From Melampsora larici-populina 98AG31 (taxonomy: Eukaryota > Basidiomycota > Pucciniomycetes > Pucciniales > Melampsoraceae): a stretch of DNA of 64,000 nt. The first letter of the stretch is position 1; each line of letters opens with the position of its first letter. The position numbers and the translations under genes were made by a program. The notes under the pieces were generated by a model. It did no database searches. It was not told where the DNA came from and was given only the letters and a program-made list of their open reading frames with translations. Below, one piece after another: positions 46,925 through 56,300 of the stretch. Location: positions 1,379,819 through 1,443,818 of the forward strand of contig NW_006768774.1 in assembly GCF_000204055.1 (NCBI RefSeq), in the 5' to 3' direction.

Positions 46925-48479
46925 ATGCTAATCAATTCAACTTCAACTCATCAATCTTCTACTAAAAGAAGATTATCGAATTTATTAAATCAAACAACTC
47001 GTAAACTATCGGATCTATCGACTTCTCTTATCAATCGTCAAGATCGTTTCACAAACTCAAACAACTCAAAACATTTTATCATCTCAGATTTATCATCATC
47101 TTCATCTTCTTCAAATACAATCAGTCCATTAAACGAATTATCATCACATCGTCGTAAGATCTTAGGATCAGTACCAGATCGATGGCCCATGTATAGTAAT
47201 CAGATGAGTGATTATGAAATCCTAGAACCTATTGGATTTGGTGCTTCATCAATCGTTAGACTATCAAGATTCAAACCAATTCAAAATGAACTTTGTGCAA
47301 TCAAGATTATAGATTTAGATAGATTAACACAAAAAGATGTAGAATCTTTGAGACGTGAAACTCAATTAATGTCATTAGCTAAACATCCTAACATACTTAG
47401 AGTTAGAGGTGAATGGATCAATGGTAGTCAACTTTATATTACCACTAGATTGATGAAAGCAGGTTCTTTATCTGATATTATTTCATATAGATTTCAAGAT
47501 GGATTACAAGAATCGATCATTGCTACAGTTTTGATTCAAGCTTTGAGTGGATTACATTATCTTCATTCTAATGGTTGGATTCATCGGGATATCAAAGCGG
47601 CTAATTTGTTGATTGATGATGATGGAACGGTCTTGTTGGCTGATTTTGGTGTTAGTGTCGATCCTGGTGTGATTGATCAAGTGGTTTCGAGTACTCCTCC
47701 TAAAATCGGTTCTTCACCTCGATTCATCCCTGAACCTTTCATCACACCTGCTAATTATGGTTTCGTAGGTTCGGTTCCATTCATGGCACCTGAACTTATT
47801 CAAGGTTCAGATTATAACGATAGAGCCGATATCGTAAGTCTTCATCTTTCATTTGATCAACTTCTTCATACAGTGTTTTTTCTAATGAACTTTTCTTTCT
47901 TTGATGGGTTAGTGGTCATTTGGAATCACAGCACTAGAACTAGCCAATGGAAAAGCACCTCACTCACTCTTTCCTCCTTCAGATGTATTATTAAAAACAG
48001 TAGAAGATCCATCTCCAACCTTAAACCGAAAGCCAATTGGAATGGATTACAAATATTCGAAAACTTTTGCAAGTTTTATCGATAGATGTTTACAAAAATC
48101 ACCTAATCTTAGACCATCTTCTTTAGAATTACTTTTGTATGAAAAGTTTTTTAATAAGGCTAAACGTAAACAAATCGTCATTAAGGAAATCTTGTTGGGT
48201 TTACCTCCATTGGAATCTAGACAGGAAAGAAGATGTGGTACGGGTTCGGGTTGTAAGAGATTGAACCCTACGATTGGTTGGGATTTTTCGACGACTGATT
48301 CGGATCTTGAACTGGATTCTACTTCTACTTCTCATGAAACTAAACCGATTGAAATCATTAATGAAAAAGAATTGATCACTTCTTCTAAATCTAATGAAGA
48401 AGTTCAAACCCATTCTATTTTAGATGAGAGTTTCTTTAATCAAGTAGTGCTTAGTCCTACTGAAATGATAAAACCTTGA
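46925..48479 (+). CDS. STE20-family Ser/Thr protein kinase (2 exons)
   Basis: Exons 46925-47833 and 47913-48479 give 491 residues. The first 95 residues are Ser/Thr/Asn-rich. The kinase domain shows the P-loop IGFGASSIVR (near 105), the lysine in CAIKII (near 126), HRDIKAANLL (near 220), DFGVS (near 240), GSVPFMAPE (near 283) and, across the intron, DRADI-WSFGITALELANGKAP. The APE and WSFGI motifs and HRDIKAAN place it in the STE20/GCK group, closest by motif to the SPAK/OSR1/Fray branch. Between DFGVS and the APE motif is an unusually long activation segment of about 38 residues rich in Ser/Pro. The C-terminal 150 residues are unique and Ser/Glu-rich. Such kinases relay stress, polarity or ion-balance signals. 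The substrate cannot be told. Confidence 0.9.
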
Positions 48480-50049
48480 TGAATTTGGAATCATATCATT
48501 AATGATCATATCCTTTTTGGTTTCTTTTTGTATATCCTTTTTTTTGGAAAAAGATCATGGTTTTTTTGTTATCTTTTTTTACCCTTACCTCAGCAAAAAA
48601 AAAATCATTCAAACTTTTTTTCTTTCTTTTTTCTTTAGATTTTTCAATGGTTTTGATTCTGTATTACCAAAATTCTTTTTTTTTTGATTCTATTCTTTTT
48701 CGTTTTCGATATGTTTTTATTAATAGTTCTTTTTTTGATACTTCTATGTTCAAAGCTTTCTTTGTTTTTACGTATGATCAAATCTTTTTAAATTTCTTAA
48801 ATGATCATGTATTTTTTTTTTTTGATTTTTTTTACATCATTCTTTTTTTGGGATCAGCTTCTTTTTTTTGCGTTGGAAAATATATAGAAAAAACCAATTG
48901 ACTTGAAGGATGATTTTATCTTTTAAAGGTATCTGTTTATGCAAAAGTTTGATTCATTTGGGTGTTGTGAAGGAGTACAGCTTGGGGGAGATTTCTTAAT
49001 GGAGAAAAACAAAGATGAAGAATTGTATAGCTGGATCAATTCACAAGAAGATTGTCATTTGTAATCCAAGAATGTCTGACAAGGTCTAGAGTTCAATGGC
49101 AAGTATGACACATACCATCAAATGTGTAACATCAGGTAAGGCTTATTATCAAGAGGTGTCAAAAGGCATTGGTAGGAAGTCTTTGAGTAAAAACTGATGG
49201 AAGTTGGATACTCTGGTGGGGTGCTTGAGTAGCACAATTTTTTGATATTTATCACATGGAGATATTGATTTCATCACATACACAATCTCATCTCTAGACC
49301 AGATTCATATTTCCAAAATGAATTTAATCTCTTCACAACTTGTGATTATCTTTTTTTGGTTTGGAGTTCATACAAGTCAACTCAAACAAGAGTATATATG
49401 GTACAGATGTGGGTATAATGTTAATAAAGTCTTTGGGTTAGTTAGTAAGTACTAGATTTCCAGCAATGATCACGTGATTCCAATCAAAACTTTGATCTTG
49501 ATATATTGTGCTCAACATGTATGTCTTGAACTCTGGATTTTTTTACATATCAAAAAATTAACACTTTTTACATTTATCCATAATGTACAAATCTCATCAC
49601 AAATGTAAGGCATCATTGACTAAATAGTCCTCTCATGGATAATGATCACTACTGATCTTTGGTAAACTATACTAGCTACTACTTGGATGACCAGCTTCCA
49701 AACAAAGATGTCAAGTGCTTTTATGATGAAAGAAGAGCTGATGGTGGAGTAAATCAATTCTTGTAGGTTTCAGATTGTGGAATATTTGTGGTAACAAATT
49801 ATTTTTGTTAGATTTTTCCAAACTCATTCTCATCAAAAAATAACTATACAGTAGGTAATGTATACTGTGTGCAACATTGTGCCAGCGTGTTGCGTACAGA
49901 AATGCCAAGCAACAGAAACACCCAGCCAAGCAAAGCAACACAATGGGTCAGGCCATTGCCCAGTGCATTGATTGTCGGGGTGTAAAATCATACCCCATTG
50001 TGAGCAATGCAACCCTGCAATAGGTGAGCCCCAGCAGCTCCCCAACAGG
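48480..50049. other. Intergenic, T-rich then CpG-poor repeat-like DNA
   Basis: T-runs follow the kinase stop. From about 48950 the DNA lacks motifs. The segment 49860-50049 is the pre-insertion target of the retrotransposon; it has alternating CAAC/GCAA words similar to those beyond 59827, so the retrotransposon landed in older repeat DNA. Confidence 0.45.
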
Positions 50050-50054
50050 GAATC

Positions 50055-50804
50055 TGTCAGCCCTGAGCCCTGTGTACAGGACCATGGACTAACAAACACA
50101 CATGTAAACACATTTAATACATATGTAAATAATATGTAAATATATGAAACTTGTTTAAAACCATAAGAATTACAACTCATGGCTCAGTTTCAAGAGTCAC
50201 TTAAGTAACAAGACTTTTAACCTCATAGTAAAACCTAACCCAAACCTAACTCAAAAGAAAAGCAAACCTAAGTGCCAACCACAAGTTGACGCCTAGGTCT
50301 GGAATATATAAACCCCTCTTCTTCCCACTCTGGAAGAAGAAGAACTTCATATCATTACACAACTCATCATCACAACTTACTTGATTCTTCACCAAGAATA
50401 TTGAGTACAGTGATATTGTTGTACTTTGATTGTCATAGTTCTTTTCTGTCTTTGTTCAGGTCATTGTAAAACCTCAAGTAGTGTTCTGAGCTTGTGGGAC
50501 CAATAGCTAACAGAACAAGCTTGGAATTTACAAAGGGCACCTCATTAGAGAGTCTAAAGTACCCAGCGGCACCTCTGATTCTTCAGAGTCTAAAGTACTG
50601 CAGGCTTGGTAGTTGTAAGATCAACCCAAGCTCAGAGTAGGATCCTTAGAAGGACTACTTAGCCATCCCACTGGCCACAAATCCTCTCATTAGAGGTCAA
50701 CTAACTGTAGTCTTCGCTTGGGTGTAACAAGTGAAGGCTTCATCGTTGACTACTCTTTACTTTTCTTAGTGAAGAGTTAGCCCAACAGTTGCTGACTCCT
50801 CACA
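50055..50804 (+). repeat. 5' LTR
   Basis: Starts TGTCAGCCCTGAGCC, ends GACTCCTCACA. A TATA-like ATATATAAACCCC at about 50308 probably sets the transcription start. From that point to the end of the LTR no ATG occurs. Confidence 0.95.
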
Positions 50805-50825
50805 ATTTGGGGGCCTCATCCGGTT
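50805..50825 (+). other. Primer-binding site candidate
   Basis: Right after the LTR comes ATTTGGGGGCCTCATCCGG. The TGGGGGC...TCCGG word resembles the complement of the 3' end of a proline tRNA, with one extra base and a mismatch. tRNA assignment is tentative. Confidence 0.5.
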
Positions 50826-52635
50826 TTTGTTCCTACAGACCTTTTTCTGTCCAGTTCTCATTTTTCTTTAATTTTTTACTTTACTTCAATTTTATATAAC
50901 AAAATCAAGAAATATAAAAAAATCTATTTCATTTCATTTCTTTTTCATTTTACAATTTTCTCTTTTTCTAATTTTTGAGATCACATTTGATTGAGATCAC
51001 AAGTATTGACCAGCTTTTATTTCAAATTGTAATTGAAGTCATCAAAATTCTTCTTTAGAAGACACTACTCAATTACCATCAAAGACACCCCATTTTTTGA
51101 TTCAATTGAGATCAATCAGTGGGATACTTATTTACACACTGAGAAAAGAAAATCAACAAGCCATTACATACATATATAGCATCTTTTATACTACTTTGTC
51201 TTTTAGTAATTGTGCTACATATATATTACAGTCTGTGTGCAGTAGTAATTCCCCATTTTGTTGAATTACTTGTCCAATATAGTAGACAGAGCACGTGTGT
51301 GGTTTATTACACAGTGTGTGAAGGAAGTGTAGTGTAATTTACATACACCTTGGAATTCCATTCTCAGACAATTCAGAAGTCGGGATAGCAACTTACATAA
51401 GCATATTAGCTTTATAACAGTGTCAAGTGTCAACAATTGACAGCTTTGAGTCAATTGTCACAAACTTGTGTCTTAGGGTGGGAGGGTAATCTTCACTAGC
51501 CCACTAAATCAACAAACCATAGTGGCAATCATCAAAACCACAACGTCAACCTCCCTTACGCAACATTGACCATCATTATTGGACATTTGAAGTCTACAAT
51601 TATCGGACAAACACAATCAACAACAAACCATATCAAGTTGAGATAGAGAAAACTACAAACGGAACAAGCTCATCTTCATTTCACATTATTCAAACATTTT
51701 CAACCAGAGAAGATTATTGAGGCAACTCTCTGTTGGTTTACTCATTTCATTTTTTTTCTTCTCTCATTATCGAAGAAGAAGTTGACATCAAAATTTTCTT
51801 TCTCCATTAGGGACCTTTCCTTGTTCTGGAAGTTTCCGGACGAAAGCACCCTAAAACCACGATCAGAAGCTATAAAAGCATTAGACTGTCTCCTTCAAAC
51901 AATCTTTCCCTCAACGATTTCAGCTCTTTAATCGTATCAAGACTATCAAACTTTTTCGTTCGTATTTCTCTACTCGACCTAATTATCATTTACTCATTTA
52001 CTCATTTTATCATTTTTTTTGTTTTTGATCATTTAATTCCTTTAGACTGCAATCAAAACCAGGCCTACAAGCCATCAAAGAGTACTTACAACAGTCAGTA
52101 GTTGTCTGATTGATTCTACTTTGTGACTATCTGACTCAAGTTGTGATTTGTTTTTCTGATTTTTTTTTGAATTCCATTCTTCATATTTTTTTTGTTTTCA
52201 TACTCCTAAGTGGGTCCTTTAGAATCAAACGAAAGATCTTTGTTTCAAGACCTCACTAATCGCATTCACGACGTAGCCAGCGAAGTTGGGACCTACTCTC
52301 CCTGTAGTACTCCAGCCATTAACGGGACCATCGCCTCAATCGACGGACAGTCCGTTATTTCCGAAACAACACCATTACCACCTCGATTCCAACCGGAAGC
52401 GACTGAAACCCCAACACCATTGGGTAATATACTTGATTACATACAAGACCCAGGTTAGTCATATTGATTTAAAAAGTTATAAATACTATTGTTAACATAA
52501 TTTTTTCTTTATTTAAAAGACCAGATCGAAGCAGTCAACCATTTAGAAAACCAAAGTGAGCATTGGTTTCTTTTTAAATCTACCATATCCAACTTGTTAT
52601 TTTTGATTTATCTTGATTAAAATCATTCTTCTACC
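50826..52635 (+). promoter_or_regulatory. Long ATG-free 5' leader of the retrotransposon
   Basis: Scanning the plus strand from before the TATA box (about 50180) to 52635 I find no ATG triplet, although the DNA is A/T-rich. The first ATG is the polyprotein start at 52636. The part from about 51490 onward is richer in CpG than the first half, has a second TATA-like motif (GCTATAAAAGC, about 51868) and GT/AG-bounded segments, as if derived from another gene. The leader overlaps the candidate spliced exons 52211-52453 and 52520-52555. Confidence 0.75.
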
Positions 52636-53389
52636 ATGTCCGATCGCCCTCGAACTCGCAGTGAATCGCGAAAACGAGCAAGCGGCCCAAATGCAGGTAC
52701 CGAGCGCCCCAGCGATCCCACCAGAGCGAGTGAACCAATCGGTCGAAGTTCAACCGATGGCGGTAGAACCAGCGAGCGCGGCAGGTCAACGACCCGAGGT
52801 AAGAGGAGAGGTCCTTTTACCTCAACCCCATTACGTGCAGGTGCTGATTATCCTGCTATAGGGAGTACCAATCGAGCCAGTGCCCCAACCCCAAGCACCA
52901 GTGCGATTGGATCCAGAGGTCACGTACCTCTGGAATTCCCTGCACGCTCAGTATCTGAGGTGGGAGGGAGCGAAGGCAATGGATCGAACCCTTCCAGACA
53001 CGAAACGCATCTGGAAGGAGTCGGTTTTCGAGGCTCGCCGAGCTTGGCGAAAGCTAGTGTTCAACCACAGCTACTCGGACGAGGGCATAGCCATGGAGGT
53101 GAGCAAATGGCTACGCCCTGGTACCCAACGATGGCGCCCGATTTGGATCAACCCCTTCGAATTCAGGGAGTTGACGGACGAGGAGATTCAAAAACTCCAA
53201 CCTCATCAAAAAAATCCGACTCACCTCAACAAGAAGAGACGATCCGACAATCGATCCAATCATTGGGAAAACGATCGCAAGAAGCAATCGTCAGTCTCGA
53301 ACTCCGAAGCTGTGATGAAGGCTCAAGCAGCTATGGGTCACTACCTGATCAGGCAAGAAACCCGCGGCCGCTTCAACCACGGCAATTAA
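52211..53389 (+). CDS. Candidate overlapping spliced ORF in the retrotransposon
   Basis: Segments 52211-52453, 52520-52555, 52662-52798 and 52862-53389 join in one open frame through GT-AG introns and end in TAA at 53387-53389. Read together they give a protein-like sequence: NHLENQMNREN across one junction, then VTYLWNSLHAQYLRWEGAKA, RRAWRKLVFNHSYSDEGIA and WRPIWINPFEFRELTDEEI, with many Trp and Tyr. The coding frame differs from that of the polyprotein, which is also open over 52636-53389. No ATG precedes the first segments. The first one is created by splicing: A at 52555 joined to TG at 52662. Initiation there would give about 221 residues. I do not recognise the product; it may be a captured host gene or an accessory protein of this retrotransposon lineage. 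Introns are inferred only. Confidence 0.5.
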
Positions 53390-56300
53390 CTCTCGAAGAT
53401 GAGAGGGTAGTAAGTTTATTTCGTTCCATTCTTGATCAAGATCTAGTGGAAAGATGGACTAATAAGATCGATTTGGCCATTCAACCAGTTGTGCATAGGT
53501 CCATTAAGGATAAGGAGTGCATTGCTTATTTTACTGAATGTGTGAAGAAAGTACATGAGAATGTTAAAGTAGTCCATAGTAAAGTAGCTTATGGTTTGAA
53601 TAACTATAACTCTATTCTGTCAGACCTTGTTCATCATCTTGAAATACAACACCAAGATTTAGTTAGTGAAAATGCGAAGTGCCACAGTGAGTTATTGGAT
53701 TTGTTTGACATCCAAAAAATTCCTTTAGATAGAGAATCTTTAGTTGAGATGTGCAACATGGTAAGTAGTGAGATTGGAATGCTACTGGATGAGAAACTCG
53801 GACTTGCTTTGAAAAACCAAAGCAGCCCTTTACTATCAGAACCAGATAGCTTGGAGAAAAAAGTGTTAAATACAAAGATTGATCAGCACTTTAATAAACA
53901 CTTTAGTGAGTTAAGTCATCAGATGAAGAAAGCCCTTGATGAAAAATTTGACTTGTTGTTGGGAGAAACACTTGATCAGAAATTTGATCAACTATTTGGA
54001 AATTTGAGCAATAAATTGGAAGGGGGAATCACAAACAAAGACTTGCTTGAACAACAATTACAAGCTGAGAAAATTTTACATTCCAGGTTGGATTATTTGG
54101 AAAATTATCTTAAGGATATGGATCAAACAGGAAAGATCCAGAGAGAGCAGATATTAAAGGAAGTTGTGCAGATTAAAGATGCTGTGAATTTAAATCCTAG
54201 TGCAGGAAAAGCACAAGGTATGGTGTTGGGGGAGACCCCTTCGAGGAACTTTCAAAAAGAAAGTCTTTGGAGAAAAGATGAGGAGATGGTTGCTTCACCT
54301 GCAACTGGGAAGAATCCTGAGGATGTGAGACACTTACTCAGTGATCTGAAAGAGCAGATTGCAGCTATTGAGCGTGGAGGGAGAGAACCCTCATTGGTAG
54401 TCAAAGAGAACAGTGAGGCACAGGAATACAAAGCGGCTATCAGCAAAGCTTTGCGCCGGGACTGGCCTAAAGACTGGCCCACATTTGATGGGGAAGGTGA
54501 ATACAACCATCAAGAATTTATTGATTGGGTTGACAGAACGTCCAAAGCCATGCAAATGCCGGATGAACTTATTGTAGCTAAACTGGGCATTGTGTTCCAA
54601 GGAGTGGCCAGACAATGGTTCATAGATTTGTCAAAAGATGAAGATCTTCAGACCTGGGCGGAATGGAGAACAGCCATGCATGAAAGATTTGGGAATCAAG
54701 CGTGGAAAAATAAAATGCAAAAATTATATATGTCTGACCAGTTTATACCAAGGTCAAATGTGGATTGTGTTAAGTGGGCAAATAAACAGAAGCAGCGGGT
54801 GCAAGCTTTCCTGCCCACAGCCACACAAGAAGAGCTTGTTGAAAAAGTCTTGTGGCAGTTACCAGGAAGCATGAGGATCTTTGTCACAAGCAAACTCAAA
54901 GAGCCAGCCAGATGGACTGACTTTTTGCTTGCTTTAGAGGACATTTGTAAAACATTGTCAGAAAGAAGGAATACCCAAGCAGTAATCAAGGGTAGACCCT
55001 TTATTCCAAGGACAGCTGAACCTCCAACCAACAGCAGTGCAAGAGCAACTGTTGGATCAGCTGACAAGAAAAGCGGTAAAGCATGTCACACATGTGGGAG
55101 CACAGATCCTACACATGTGTGGAAAACTTGTAAAGGTAAACACAAAGCTATAAATGAGGTTGATACTGAAGAGACACATGATCAAGACATTGCAGAAGTA
55201 GGCATGGAGTTTGTGGAATATGTTAGTGACGAAGAAGATATCTTTGGGTTACTGCAGGACGGAGAAGTGGAAGTCATTGAAAGTAATTTTTGCACTGACA
55301 TAGATATTTCTCAGTTACAAGCGGAAGCAGACATGCCCATAATTGGCCATACTAAAGACGGTATACAACACATCTCAGATGCCAAGCTGCTCAAATCAAA
55401 ACCATCAGCAGGCAGAGCTCACACATTAGGCTTCCATAGTCTTACAAGGGTGATTGTCGAAGGTGTAGAAGCGGAGATGCTTTTGGACAGCGGAGCATCT
55501 TGTTCTGTGGTGGGGAGCATTTATTTGGGCACCATTGTTCCTGATTGGAAACACAAACTTATGCCATGTAATGATAACATGAAATTCTCCGGATGCGGAG
55601 GAAGTTTGTTTCCTTTAGGTGTTATTAACTTGAAAGCAATATTTCCCCATAAACAAGGAGGGGTCCGCATTGACGCAGAGTTTGTGGTTATGGAAAACTC
55701 ACACACAAAGTACTTCATCCTTGGAGATGATTACCTTGGCGCGTATGGTATTGATATTTTCCACAGCAGAGAAAAGTATTTCACCATTGGAAATGATGTT
55801 AAGAAAAAGAAGTTTGGACTACCACTCCAAAGACCAATTTTAGCAGGACTAAGGGTCACTCAGTCTGAAGACCAGCCTGAAATTGAACCTGTGGGGACAC
55901 AGATGTCTCAAATGCAGAAGGTTGAAGAAGGAATCAAAGAAGCAGCTTTCTCACCTAAGCTTGAGCCAGAGCAAAAAGGAAAGTTTGTAAAGCTTATTCA
56001 TGAGTATTGTAACGAATTTGGGCTAGGAGATTCCCCTTTAGGAAGCATCAAAAGCCATCCCGTCCATGTTCAACTCAATATTGAGAAGCCTTACCCGCCT
56101 ATTCTGAGGAAAGCAGCTTATCCTGCTAGCCCCAGGAATAGAGTAGAGATTGAAAAGCATATTGAAGAGCTGCTGCAATATGGAGTTATCCGTAAAGTAG
56201 GAGAAGATGAAGAAGTAGATATAACTACACCAGTCATAATAGCCTGGCATAACGGTAAATCAAGGCTATGTGGTGATTTTCGAGCATTGAACACATACAC

